A stretch of DNA of 64,000 nt from Tomocerus qinae. Lineage: Eukaryota > Arthropoda > Collembola > Entomobryomorpha > Tomoceridae. The translations under genes were made by a program, and so were the position numbers. The notes beneath the pieces were generated by a model that saw only the letters and a list, made by a program, of their open reading frames with translations, was not told the origin of the DNA and ran no database searches. Shown in pieces: positions 51,687 through 63,159 of this stretch (positions within the stretch are counted from its first letter, which is position 1; each line of letters begins with the position of its first letter). The stretch covers positions 17,753,930 through 17,817,929 of the forward strand of contig CM034549.1 in NCBI GenBank assembly GCA_020055645.1. Direction: 5' to 3'.

Positions 51687-51693
51687 TATAAAA
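51687..51693 (+). promoter_or_regulatory. candidate TATA box of an untyped gene
   Basis: TATAAAA is followed about 25-30 bp later by gagcagtgcactc, which resembles an arthropod initiator. A GT donor (ggaaggtaata) near 51827 could end a leader exon that joins the acceptor before 53776. This is inference from spacing only. Confidence 0.25.
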
Positions 51694-51956
51694 TTCAAAC
51701 AAACTGAGCAGTGCACTCTCAAATGTTGAAGTTCGTCATTATTTTTCTGCAAATAATCCAAAATCCAATCCGGCTAAATTGGAAATCTTTTTTGGCTTGC
51801 ATCATGACAAGTTAAGGATGAAGGAAGGTAATAAATTAAAAGCATTTTCAAATCCAACTATAATAATATTATAACAATTTAGTGGTTGTATGTACATATG
51901 TCTACAGCTGTATATAATAAATCAATCAAATTATTCAATATAGAGTAACTATAATT

Positions 51957-52534
51957 ATTGACCTTTTCACGGTTTCCCGTTTGGTGGGCAGGAGGTAGGA
52001 GTTATACGTTGATTTAGTAGGGAATCTTGCGGAAAGTGTTAATAACTTTTTAACCAGAGGAGGTACTTACCATGTGTCAGCGAGAAAGATGCCAGGAATT
52101 TAATGCAGATTTCAGAGGTATAAGTCTTATTCTTTTACGATAAGTAAAACGAGCGTTATTGCGATTTTTCTGAGACAACCTCTTTGTATGAGGGGAGATC
52201 GCTATTAATAGCTCTTTGAATAGTAATCTTAGGTTTCGGTTTCTACTGTTTTACACACAACAAGTACACAGGCATTCAATCAAAACTCGCGATCTCTCCT
52301 CATACAAAGAGGTTGTCTCAGAAAAATCGCAATAACGCTCGTTGTACTTATCGTAGAAGAATAAGAATTATACCTCTGAAATCTGTATTAAATTCCTGGC
52401 ATCTTTCTCGCTGACACATGGTAAGTACCTCCTCTGGTTAAAAAGTTATTAACACTTTCCGCAAGATTCCCTACTAAATCAATGTATAACTCCTACCTCC
52501 TGCCCACCAAACGGGAAACCGTGAAAAGGTCAAT
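51957..52534. repeat. near-perfect palindromic foldback element, 246-bp arms, 86-bp loop
   Basis: The left arm 51957-52202 and the right arm 52289-52534 are reverse complements with only a handful of mismatches (for example near 52110, 52127 and 52151). The outermost bases attgaccttttcacgg pair with ccgtgaaaaggtcaat. The central 86 bp is unpaired. No open frame or transposase is present and no clear target duplication flanks it. The high arm identity implies a young insertion or ongoing gene conversion. Transcription would give a long double-stranded RNA. Confidence 0.92.
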
Positions 52535-53775
52535 TTGACTTATATAATTTTGTAATTTAATAAACAGTCAAAATTATGGATTAACTAAAGACTAAATAAA
52601 CCAATTTTTATTTGGTACAACTTTTAGGAAAGAAATAATGGTGTCCGTGGTCGTGGGGAAATTAGAATTAATCTGTGTTGTGTATCAGATGTCAGATCGG
52701 TTCTCCTTTTCTTTATAATTTACAGGTTAGAAAAACATTGTATACTATACACAATACGCTACGTTGTACGTATATTGAATACTAATAATTAATAGGGGAC
52801 GGTCCAACCAGTATTAATAATGTTTAAAATGTCTTCCATTAAGTTCCCACCCACACCCAATACCATATCCAGAAAACATGGGAGGAATCCAGGAAATGGA
52901 ACAATGAAGAATATAATTTTTCATAAAAGGCAGAGGTTGCATACTGCATAGGAGAGTGAGGAGGTTTAGGTTTAGGAAGAAGTGGACGAGGACGCTTAGA
53001 AAGAGGAGGGCATGGAGGTTTGGGAAGAGTAGGGCAAGAAGCCTCAAGGAGGTTCGGGAAGAGGAGGTCAACAAGGAGGGTTGGGAAGATGAGTGCCAAG
53101 AGGTTTAGGAAGTGAGTGCAAGGAGGCTTAAGAGGAGACGGTGGAGGAGACCACTTTAAAGATTAAGTCAATTTAACTTAAGTTAGGTCAAGAACTACTA
53201 CAGAGCGTCACATTTAATATTCTTTACATTAGGTCCTTTGGAACATATGCTTAGGTTAAACCTTTTTAAGCGATGTAAGGAATTTTCTTTATTTTTCTCG
53301 CGATTGCAGTTGGGAAATGGGGCAGTTCCCTCGTGTACCCCTGGCTGCGGAATTAGTTCTAGTTCTGCTAACAATGCAATGTACTGTATCTAGAACTACA
53401 TTTCGGGGTGGACCTGAACTGAAGTGTCATATTTTTTAAACTTTGAAAATAGCATGACATTTTGAGATAAAAATCTGTTTTCTAGATTTCGGGGCCAAAA
53501 GCACCCTTCCCCCGCATTACAGCTGTAGTGGTAGTGTTGGTAGGGAATATTTAAACAGGCAGAAAATAAAATTGCCCTGCAACAGCAAAGTCAACCTTCG
53601 TAGCCAATATCATATCTCGGAAGCTAAATGTAATTAGCACTAAGAAAACTTCGGATTGTAGCTTATAATATATAAATGAAAGTAACATTTGACATGCAAT
53701 TTGCAGTGAATTTACAGTATACTTGTATGTATGTAATCAGTGTCACAGAAATAAATATTTGTTTTGTTGTTTTAG
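52535..53775. other. spacer or intron with purine-rich tract and GC-rich patch
   Basis: No gene. Holds the purine-rich minisatellite at 52950-53150 and a GC-richer patch at about 53320-53530 containing two tttcgggg motifs, each shortly after a ctaga. If the 53776 exon is real this may be its upstream intron. Confidence 0.4.
52950..53150 (+). repeat. purine-rich degenerate minisatellite (aggaggtttgggaaga type)
   Basis: The + strand is almost all A and G, with irregular repeats of aggaggtt.gg.aagag and similar units. Both reading directions give low-complexity frames (Gly/Arg-rich on +, Pro/Leu-rich on -) that are not supported as genes. Confidence 0.7.
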
Positions 53776-53949
53776 ATGGATATCAAGAAGACTCTGGAAG
53801 AAACTGATTATTTAAATCTACCGAATGCCGAAAAGCTTTCAGCAGATCAATTTTTAAGTTATAGTAGAGCAAAATTATTTAAGAATTCGTCATTTTATGA
53901 CTTACTCGTTGAATTGATGCACAAGATAAAATGTAGAACACACCGATAA
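53776..53949 (+). CDS. 57-codon candidate coding exon or small ORF
   Basis: A strong acceptor (polypyrimidine gttttgttgttttag) is followed at once by ATG and an open frame of 57 codons ending in TAA. The product has mixed polar composition with a likely amphipathic helix (SSFYDLLVELMHKIK) and begins MDIKKTLEETDYLNL. It reads like real protein rather than AT-rich noise, but no family is recognised. It may be a complete small protein whose only intron lies in the leader, or the last exon of a gene whose earlier exons I could not find. A possible AATAAA is at 54555-54560. Confidence 0.35.
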   Translation: MDIKKTLEETDYLNLPNAEKLSADQFLSYSRAKLFKNSSFYDLLVELMHKIKCRTHR

Positions 53950-56900
53950 CGTATATACAAGAGTTACATCTGGATTTAGGGTAATTAATTTCAGGAAACT
54001 CATTTGTATTTCTATCTATGGTTCGGCTGTCTGGTAAAATTGATGTATCAAACTAAAACAAAGAAAGATATAATGTACATAATATTTTTAGGACTTGATG
54101 GTTGAATTGTTGCAACAAAACTAGTTTTTCTAAACATAAATTAATGTACAACGTCGTTTATATGGTTGAATTGATACGGTACAAACTAAGGAACCGCTAA
54201 TTTCTTGGTATATTATTATAATTTTAAATTATTAAAATGTAAAAGTGCTAAAGTTGTAAACGAAATATGCTTTTCCTAAATGGAAATCTGTTTAAAACAG
54301 TTTAAGACGTGGTAAAGTCGATAGATTTTTTAAATAGTATTCAAAATTCTAAAATATCAAGACTTGGTAAATGTCAATTTTTAGTTTTTGAATATAATTC
54401 TTGTGGAAATACGACAAGTTAAACTTTATTTTGACTTTTTTGAACTTTTTTCCAGTATAAGTTAGTATTTCTTATTTGCACGCTTACACACACAGCAGGT
54501 GTTGCTTCCAAATGGACTCTTTATTGTGCCATACGTGGTAACAGTTTACGGTACAATAAAAGGTTTTAGTTGTTAAAAGTTTTGTTTCATAATATAAGAT
54601 TTTCAAATGTTAAACTCTTTAAAAATCTGGGTAAAATAGTCGTACATAGTATTTATATACCTACTGAAATACATCGGGTATAATGTATGTCAGTGAATTG
54701 AGATATTTATAATATAAAATGTATTGGTTTCAAAACCCATAGCAAATTTAACTGAATAGTTACGTGCAGAAAATAATGTACACTATCGCGTCCATCTGTC
54801 AACGGATAGTTAAATTGTACCGACACTCAACTCTGGAAAGTTATATCTAGTGTAAAGAAAAGTGTATAGTTATTCCGAAAATAATAATATACTTATTAAG
54901 ATTAAATCAGTTATGTAACAAAGAAATAGGCATTATTACGGTATAAAATAAATTATAACTGTAGAACTAAAGAATTGTGTATTTATCATTGTTTAGGTCA
55001 ATATGGCATTAAACAGCATGATTCGGAAGGGTATACATGGTAAAGAATTTTCCTGACCTGTTCATTCAACGACCTTACCTGTTTAATGAATCTAGACGGA
55101 ATAATTAGTGTCTGTTTTTTGCAGTAAGATAGGGAGTTAATTGATTTAAGGCAATTGTAATAGTACAATAGTATTGTAATTTGTAATCTGTATGAATTTG
55201 TGTAGGGAATTATTATCGCATTATTTTACATTTCAAATACCCGCATGTATCAGAGACATTAAGCATTTCCAGCAGAAAGTAATAGTATCATAGTATGTGG
55301 TTCCGACTCGTTTCGGGAGAAAATCTATTGTTTTATTGTTCTTTTATGTAACATTGAGACAGTTAGCAATATGTTAGGTAGATTAGAGTTTGAATCCGCC
55401 ATTGCAAGTAGCTTTTGTGTTTAGTTTTATTATGCTAAATTTAAATTGAATTTTAGGGCAAAAGGTGACAAACGGTACAATTGTATGTATGCATTGAAAT
55501 TGTCTATGTAGAGAAGAAAGATAACTTTAAGAAAAAGTGTGGTTTCCAATTACAGAAACTATAAGGCAATTCAACTTGACTCGACAACATATGTACGCAT
55601 ACAGAAGGATAAGCAACGTCATAATAAACATATAAAACACACATACTTAAGATGTGCTCGTCGTAGTTAACATCCATATCTTTGTTAGTAGATGAAGATC
55701 GATGAGAAGTCATGCAAAGCATTGGCAATCGTCTTGTGTATAAAGAGAAAGCAGTTTTTGCATATTGGTATGATGATTGCAAATACAAGTTCATATTGAT
55801 ACAAGGAGTAACAACGCAGAAGAGTCAGTTGTGTATATGGTTGCAAATACTTACGGAGCAAGAATTAAATTAAAAATGTAAAGTACGCTCGCACATATGG
55901 ATAGGTAGTAAAGCAGGTAATAATAGGTAATCTTCAGATATATGCACAAGTGAGCGATAAAAAGCAATGCTAGCTAACTGTATTCTTTGTACTAGAGTAA
56001 ACTAGCTCATTATAGTTAAACGAATCTCTGTGGAGGAATCTATGGATATTTATGTATAATTAAAGGCAGAATCTATATTATAGGCTTGAAGTGTATATAT
56101 AATAGATATATACCTATGTATGGCAAAAAAGCAGATTATTCTTGTATTTCAAGTACGGCAACATTCTAGCATCTCAATGAGGATTTGCATTTGATGTACG
56201 TAAATGTGATATTAAATATTTTGTCACCTTAAGTTAACTTCTACTGCACCCAGCAGCCTACAACAAGGATTATTATTTTCCACTATACGCAGATTAGAAT
56301 CGAAACCCCTTGTGTTCTCTAGAGAAATAACATAGTAGAGCAATTTTTATTTACATGCTTACAGGCATTATACATGCATCAATTGTCTCAACCTATCTTA
56401 AGTGACTTGTATGCACGTAGTTGTAAGATACTTTGCATAGTTCACGCAGAGTATCCTATTTAGTATATGTTACAGCTTATAAACTGAGTTGATTGTGAAC
56501 TGAATTAGTATTTTAATCCAATCAGAAAATTGATGTTGCATTGTACTGTGGCAATTGCATTGTATATTATTGCTATAGGTAAATCAAACCACATTTCTCG
56601 CAATCAGATCTCAGTTATTATGTTCACAAGTGTAAAACCATGTAACAATGCTTTGCGTAGGGGTGGACTGAATTGACAAGTTCATCCATGCAGACAATAG
56701 GCCAGGAAGATGAGAAAATACATCCCACGCCAGGGCAGGTGAATTGGCAGAGGTTTTCCGACGAGAATTATGAGACTCATTGACAGTGGTGAAGAGAAGA
56801 GGCAAGGCGGAGTATGAGCATTGATTTATCACTGTTTATTTTCTGAAGAAAAAGTTTCCTTGATATTCTTCTAGTTATTCGTAAGTATTCATTCATCTTT

Positions 56901-57488
56901 ATTAACGAAAAGTAAAGATCTCATCTGGTCTGTCTTGTTCTTGGGTTACCTTGTTTAGTTAAAAGTTTCGTCTCGTGTCTTTTTCGTCAGTCAACCTGTT
57001 AGTGTTTCCTTTCTCTTTATTTCGTTTCCACTCTCTTTCCTCGTCTGTAGGTACAATCACACTCGAGAGGTGACTTGGGAGTAAGGATGTAAATATAGGT
57101 AATATAATTATTTGAAACGATAGATATGTTAACGATATATTCACGATTCATAAACTCTCTGGTATTGAGCTTTTCATTATTGCACTCTATGAGATAGACT
57201 AGACCAGACCTCAAATCAAAAAACCGGTTCCGAACTTTTTTCACTTTGTAGGTTTTAAGGTTGGGAGTCGATCCAAATTTTTTCAGTGAGATTTTCGCCT
57301 TCGTCGTGAAACCAAGAGCGGAACAGATTATTAAGACGAAAGGATCCAAAGCCAATCAATAACAAAGTCTCATTGGCAAATTGCTACTATTTACTAACAA
57401 GACAAACATTCCCTCAGTCTTGCTTTGTCTCTCCTCGGAAAATCTGATAAAATTCTTTTGTCTTAAAGTCTAGTGAAGAAAATTCGCC
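53950..57488. other. gene-poor spacer
   Basis: No supported gene or repeat. A 112-codon minus-strand frame at 57017-57355 was considered and not accepted. The end of the stretch should hold the promoter of the small membrane protein gene. Confidence 0.5.
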
Positions 57489-58001
57489 ATGAGGTCAATC
57501 GTGTTAATTTTCACAGTGGGTATGTGTATCATTTCGGGCAGTTCTGCTGCTGGAATACCAAAACCTGAAGTAGCTCCAGAAACAAATTCTGTCTTGCCAA
57601 GACATTACCAAGGAGTGGAAACATGGAGTGGACCTGGTGCTGTTATGTTCGCACCTTTAATTGCTGTCGCCTTCCTCCTTGTTCTTTGGGTCGCTGCCTA
57701 TAATACCATTCGAGATGCTCCACCCAGATTCGGTCTTGGTGCAGCTGCTAAACCTTTGGAACGTGTCAGCCAAGGAGCCTACCCGGAAGCTGTTGTAGGA
57801 GCGCCAAGTAACCAAGTAGCCCAAGTTGCCTCCGTCGGTGCTAGAGCTTTTGATCAATTAACTCATCGTGTGCTTTCAAGTATTGAAAAGTAAGTCAATT
57901 ACACACCCTCTGTAATTTTAATACCTTTTCCATGACTGTCGAATGAATTTGTAACAATATCATTTTTTCTACCTTTTAGACTCGAAGCTGCTGCTCAGTA
58001 A
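57489..58001 (+). CDS. small type-I membrane orphan protein (2 exons, 140 aa)
   Basis: Exons are 57489-57889 and 57980-58001, joined within a Lys codon, with a consensus GTAAGT donor. Residues 1-21 form a signal peptide (ending SSAAG). A short lumenal part of about 28 residues with SVLPRHYQGVETW follows, then one transmembrane helix at about 51-71 (AVMFAPLIAVAFLLVLWVAA). A cytoplasmic Ala-, Val- and Gln-rich tail follows with APPRFG and GAYPEAVVG. The coding part is richer in GC than the surroundings and uses few rare codons, suggesting a well-expressed, conserved gene. I do not recognise the family. The very short last exon (6 codons plus stop) carries the motif LEAAAQ. AATAAA is at 58410-58415. 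Confidence 0.82.
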
Positions 58002-58415
58002 AACGAAATATGATCCATTGCCGTGAGCAAGTAATTTCATCTTTGTGACTTGTCTTGTGACCTTATTGACCCTTCGCATCGTGGCATTTCACTTTCGACA
58101 TCATCGTTACTTGTTGTTAATGTTAACTCGTTTGTTTTATTTGTTCATATACCTACATGCATAACTATGTGTGTAATATCGTTCCGTTGTTTACATTTAC
58201 AGTAGGAATGGAATATTTTCAGAGTTCCCCATTCTAAATACACCCAACCAAACAATTGTATTCGATATTTTTTTATTGTTACTATTTATATATTTTTTGT
58301 TTTTAATTGGAACGCTAGAGTAAACACTGTTTTTACAAATAGTACCTACATATGTAGGACTATTGTTTGTTGGTTTGTAAGTAACGGCAGTTACAGTTTC
58401 AACATTTGTAATAAA

Positions 58416-61123
58416 AGATTTATACAAACCCTTATTTCTATCTTATGAATGCAATTAATTCGCTCTAATTTTTGTGTTGCACTTCAAAACAGCAGGCCAA
58501 TGTAATATCTTACATTTAAAAAGCTTTGAAAATTGCAAACTTTGTACTACAAATGTGACTTATAAATAGATCATAAATCAGTCAAAATATACATTTATAG
58601 GTATACTCATCCCTACTGTACTATAAGTCATTAGAAACTACAGGAAAGAAGTTCAAAACATTTTAGTCTCAATCAATGCTCGCAAAATAATTGGTACCTA
58701 AGCTGTCCATAATATTTCACAAACTATATTCAGACAAAAGGCTAAACTAAAGGCATGGAGGATACAAATTAATAGTTCTATATAATCCAAATAGTTTATT
58801 TTCTGAACAAGATTATGATTTTTCTAAAATTAGCCATAACTCTAGTTTTCATTTGCTACAAATTAGTAAGCGTATTTTTACAGTTTACGCAGCTAAGAAA
58901 TTTCATACGCTCATTCACAGTCTGAAATTTCAAATGCAAACTTTCTCTGATAATAACGAAACTGTGCTTAGCCTTTAGAACATGGTTTTTGTATAAATGA
59001 GAGAGGAATTCTTGCTTGATAACTAATTTCTAACGTTCTAAAATTAAAACCTGCATTTTTATTTATTTTTTATTACATTTCATGCCGCAAAAGGTAAAAC
59101 CTTGTCATCAAACCATATAGTATGTAATTTTAAATGTAGGTGCGCCAATCGTTTATAATTGTTTAGAAGTATTTTAAGGAATGTGAAACTGCAAAAGTTT
59201 TAAATTTTAAAAATTTTAAGTGATTCGCGTAATATGTAATCTTCTAGAAAAGCAGAAAAAATTAATGACATGTTTCGTTTAAGGTAGGTATATCATTTTT
59301 ACGCACGTAATGATTCAATAATTTAAGTGTTATTAAAGATGTTAAGACTGATATTACTGAGGAATGCCTCAGAATAAAAACTCATGAATATTTAGATACG
59401 CAGATGAAAAAATCAAGTTTCGAAAGGAGAGTTTCATATTTGCAGAACTGTTGCTTTCATTTGATTTTTTAATCAAATCCAATGTTTTACATATTCCCCA
59501 ACATTCTAGCACTGATAACTGTTGTAGTTGGTATTCATAAATAAGAAAATGATAATAGAGTTATTAAAATACATCTGGAAAGCTCAATATCGATAAATAC
59601 TACGAGATTTTCCATTTTCTCAAATGACTGATAAAATTAATATTATGCGTACTACTTCAATGATTTGGAAAGCTGACGGCATATTTGATCCGTCATTTCG
59701 TATGGTTTATGCGTGCCATAAACCGTTTACCACCAAGATGAAGTTTTAAATAATGTGTAGTAGATACAGTAGTAGTAATTAGTAAAACAAATGAATGCAT
59801 ATGACTAAGATAATGAAAAAGTGAAAGATGCATGTCATAAAATATAATAGTAATATCAGAACTGAATTTCATAGCCATAAAGTTTACAATAGACATAAAG
59901 TCATGTGTTATTCGATTAGAATAGTTATGATTATGATTGATTCTTTAACATATCCTGCGTTTGTTGTATTTTATCAATGAAAATAGAGATTATTCTCTTA
60001 GAGAAGCTTTCCACCTGTTGTCTGTAATTGTAAGCAATTCACTGAGTACAAAGTTGATAGTCTAAACAAGTATTTTTGAAAAAAATGTTTGTACATGTGT
60101 ATTGTGTTACATGAATTTTTGAACAAGAGCAGGTATAACTATGTAGAATCTGTCTAATCTTTTGTAGAACATATAATGTATTCATTGAGAGTTGATTTAA
60201 TTCATTAGAGAAACTATAAATTTCTGCGAGAAAAGAATCATTTAGCTTCTCTTTGCGGTAAGTCAAGTTTATTAGCCTGCAGCAAGTGTGATTAGATGAT
60301 GAGTAAGGTAACAATGCATAGTAAATCTGAGAAAATGGATAACAAAGAAGAGATTACAATAGTTCACTATGTAAAATATTTTCTACTACTTAATACAGAT
60401 TATTATTGTATTCTCCCAGTCAATCACAGACAGGTGTAATGGAGTTTGCCATATTGTTTTACAATTTTTGCATACCTACTGAAGTAAAACTCTGTTTTCT
60501 GTCTGTGAACTTGACCATCAAGTGTTAATCGTTCATTGTACAATAAATATGTCGACTTGAAGTCAATTCTTCACTGAGAATTACAGATTACTATATCTTT
60601 TCTTCTGACTTTTACAAAATAATAAATGCCTTACTCATAGGGAGAGTGATATTAGTACATGCAATCTACTATGTAGTAGCTACTAAATAAGTAGATAAAT
60701 GTAAATTCAGAGAAAATTATTTTTGCTGTTTAGGTACTTGCTACTATAATATATATGTATCAGGATAATTAACTTTAGGAAATTGATCTGGTAGACTGTG
60801 AACTTCCTTTAGACATTAAATGAATGACTTGAACTTGAATACCTACTCTCGCATTGTTTACTACTACAGACAACACTCAGACATGTGAAGACAAGAATTA
60901 GAGAAAACTCATTCAAACACTTGTGTCCTGATTTCATGCATTATCAAGAGATTGGAATTGTAATTGTAAGTTTGTAAGGAAAGGTAAACTAGACATACAA
61001 ATGAAAGGGACAGCATAAAGCAATGCCGATGTTAGACAAGGAAAACTGCCAGGCCAGTTTAATGCACATTGTTAATCATTCTTTTATTCAGAGGAGTTTA
61101 CTCCGATGTATGCGTTTACACTT
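58416..61123. other. gene-free AT-rich stretch
   Basis: No open frame with splice support, repeat or RNA gene was seen in these 2.7 kb. Confidence 0.5.
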
Positions 61124-61200
61124 TCTGTCTGTCTGTCTGTCTGTCTGTCCGTCCGTCCGTCCGTCCGTCCGTCCATCCGTCCGTCCGTCCGGTCCGTCCT
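61124..61200 (+). repeat. tetranucleotide tract (CTGT)n-(CCGT)n
   Basis: About five CTGT units pass into about fourteen CCGT-type units, with a ccat interruption and a one-base slip at the end. It directly abuts the 140-bp minisatellite and seems to be part of the same composite element. Confidence 0.95.
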
Positions 61201-61610
61201 TATCCGCAATAACTTTCGAACGGTTTAAGTTAGACAATTCAAATTTTCAGGATACATCATTAAGGTAAAATGTAGGTCTGAGTTTGTATATGAGCAGGAT
61301 CGGTCACATCCCCTGATTGGGGGAAAGGGTTGAATATTTCAATTGGCGATAACTTTGGAACGGTTATACCTAAACTGCTCAAATTTTCAGAGCACAATAT
61401 TGAGGTAAAATGTAGGTCTGAGTTTGTATATGAGCAGGATCGGTCACATCCCCTGATTGGGGGAAAGGGTTTAAAATTTCAATCTGCGATAACTTTGCAA
61501 CGGTTATACCTAAACTAATCAAATTTTCAGAAAGCAATAATGAGGTGAAAAGTAAGATCTAGTTCGTATGTGAGCAAGATCGGTCACACCCCCTGACCGG
61601 GGGTGGGGTT
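61181..61610. repeat. 140-bp minisatellite, first cluster (about 3 copies)
   Basis: The landmark gggaaagggtt occurs at 61321 and 61461, with a diverged form at 61601, giving an exact period of 140 bp. Each unit contains cgataacttt.gaacggtt, caaattttcag, gaggtaaaatgtaggtctg and gatcggtcacatcccctga. The first unit (from about 61198) and the third are more diverged. The unit has no obvious coding role. Confidence 0.93.
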
Positions 61611-61616
61611 TGAAAT

Positions 61617-61779
61617 AAACACGCAAACATTACCAATGCATTTTACAAGTGTCTGACAGTATATTACTACTATAAAGCTAAGCGGCATGTATGCCTGTAT
61701 GCTAATTTCTGCGCTGTAAGCCACGCAGCTACAAACGCGCAAACATTACCAATGCATTTTACTAGTGTCTGACAGTATA
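61617..61779. repeat. 47-bp direct repeat flanking a 69-bp spacer
   Basis: aaacacgcaaacattaccaa and the bases after it at 61617-61663 recur at 61733-61779 with only two mismatches. This lies between the two 140-bp clusters. Confidence 0.9.
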
Positions 61780-61850
61780 AAGTTTTAGTGTGTACTCTAT
61801 TGACATCCGGCACATTCTGCGTGTAACTGGCAATATTGTTCGTTAGACGA

Positions 61851-62160
61851 CATATGACCAAACAGTATTTTTGATTATATATGACCAAACAGTATTTTTG
61901 GTTATTTACAGTTGACCAATGTGAGTTGTAGATTGAAATACAACAAATTCAAAATTCTTGTACTGTTATATTTGCTCTGTCTGTACAGATGTTTAAATTG
62001 ACAAACGACATATTCAAAATTGTTGATCTACTGTGTTTACTAAGTAATAGGTAAGGAGATATTGACAAAATTTTTATTATTACAGTTTACGTACATTCAA
62101 AACTAACTTTCTGGTCCATAATAAGTAACGAAATATGACCAAACAGTATTTAAACTATTT
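61851..62160. repeat. three copies of atatgaccaaacagtattt
   Basis: Copies are at about 61852 and 61879, in tandem with a 27-bp period, and a third at about 62133 followed by a similar acagttga(c/a)c.gtg.gagttg stretch. This indicates a larger imperfect duplication of about 270 bp. Confidence 0.8.
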
Positions 62161-62265
62161 TGACTGTTAACAGTTGAACGGTGCGAGTTGAACGTTGAAA
62201 TATATCTCTGTTTGTACATCTGTTTACATTGACATACAACAAATTAAAAATTAACGACCTACTGC

Positions 62266-62525
62266 AGGATCGGTCACATCCCCTGATTGGGGGAAAGGGT
62301 TGAATATTTCAATTGGCGATAACTTTGGAACGGTTATACCTAAACTACTCAAATTTTCAGAGCACAATATTGAGGTAAAATGTAGGTCTGAGTTTGTATA
62401 TGAGCAGGATCGGTCACATCCCCTGATTGGGGGAAAGGGTTGAAAATTTCAATTGGCGATAACTTTGAAACGGTTATACCTAAACTACTCAAATAAATTT
62501 CAATTGGTGATACTTTGGAACGCGA
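62266..62525. repeat. 140-bp minisatellite, second cluster (about 1.8 copies)
   Basis: The same unit as at 61181-61610, with gggaaagggtt at 62291 and 62431 (period 140 again). These copies are closer to the second unit of the first cluster than that unit is to its own neighbours, which points to recent exchange. The last copy breaks off and joins a rearranged piece at about 62495-62525. Confidence 0.92.
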
Positions 62526-63021
62526 AACTCCTCTGCTGTTATACCCCGTTTTGCAACGGTTTATTTTATTCATAGTTGTACATCATCATACTATTCTGTT
62601 ACAACAGATGCTTCATCTACAGTTTCTTTTTCTATGTCCAATTCCACATTAACATTGACGAATAAGGGGCAATAGCCTTATACATCATTTCAGTGTAATT
62701 ATAATTTATAAATCTTTAAAAAACCATGTAATTATAGTGATACTGCAAAACACTTAACTTCAAAGTACAAAAATGAACCATCTAATTAGCAACACTCTAT
62801 TGAGTGCCAACGTTTTTTAATGTTCACGTGTCAAGTGTAATGAATTTATTGTTTTCGAATAAGTGCCAAGTCTGCTAGCCAACTTGCTACACGCTTGTGC
62901 TGGAATAGTAATTAGCACTAATATAAGAAAGACAAAAAGGATTTAAATTGGTTTAAATGATGCAATTTTAAAAATCAAAAACTTTCTCCATAATTTAAAT
63001 TACAATATAATATATTTTAGG
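62526..63021. other. spacer, nothing seen
   Basis: AT-rich sequence between the repeat cluster and the transposase remnant. No feature can be supported. Confidence 0.4.
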
Positions 63022-63159
63022 ACAAAAATCGTCATTATTGCTGAACTGAAGGCAAGAATTGTCGCAGAGGTTGCAAGGATTACTCCGATGCAATTCTTTA
63101 ACGTTCGACTTAGTAGGAAGGAACACCGAATGGAAGAGGTGGTAACGGAGAATTTGTAA
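63022..63159 (+). pseudogene. decayed C-terminal end of a DDE-type (Tc1/mariner-related) transposase
   Basis: One open frame of 45 codons ends in TAA. The stretch ELKARIVAEVARITPMQFFN followed by VRLSRKEHRMEEVVTENL has the order seen at the very end of many transposon-encoded DDE proteins (leucine-lysine start, then an Ile-Thr-Pro segment, then an Arg-rich helix and a short end). The catalytic part is absent upstream, so it is a remnant. The family is assigned by pattern only. A TTTTAG just before it could also be read as a splice acceptor of a last exon, which is the alternative. Confidence 0.5.

Noticed and set aside
52814..53099. Pro/Leu-rich minus-strand frames
   Set aside because: Low-complexity translation of the purine-rich minisatellite.
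55370..55410. tRNA B-box-like gagtttgaatccgcc
   Set aside because: No matching A box or acceptor stem could be found around it.
57017..57355. 112-codon minus-strand frame with SGLVYLIECNN, faintly like GIY-YIG or Penelope-type endonuclease segments
   Set aside because: Only one short phrase fits, the neighbouring zinc-ligand Cys and later motifs are missing, and the frame overlaps the upstream region of the 57489 gene.
61023..61268. 81-codon frame with repeated Ser-Val/Arg-Pro
   Set aside because: Translation of the CTGT/CCGT tetranucleotide tract.
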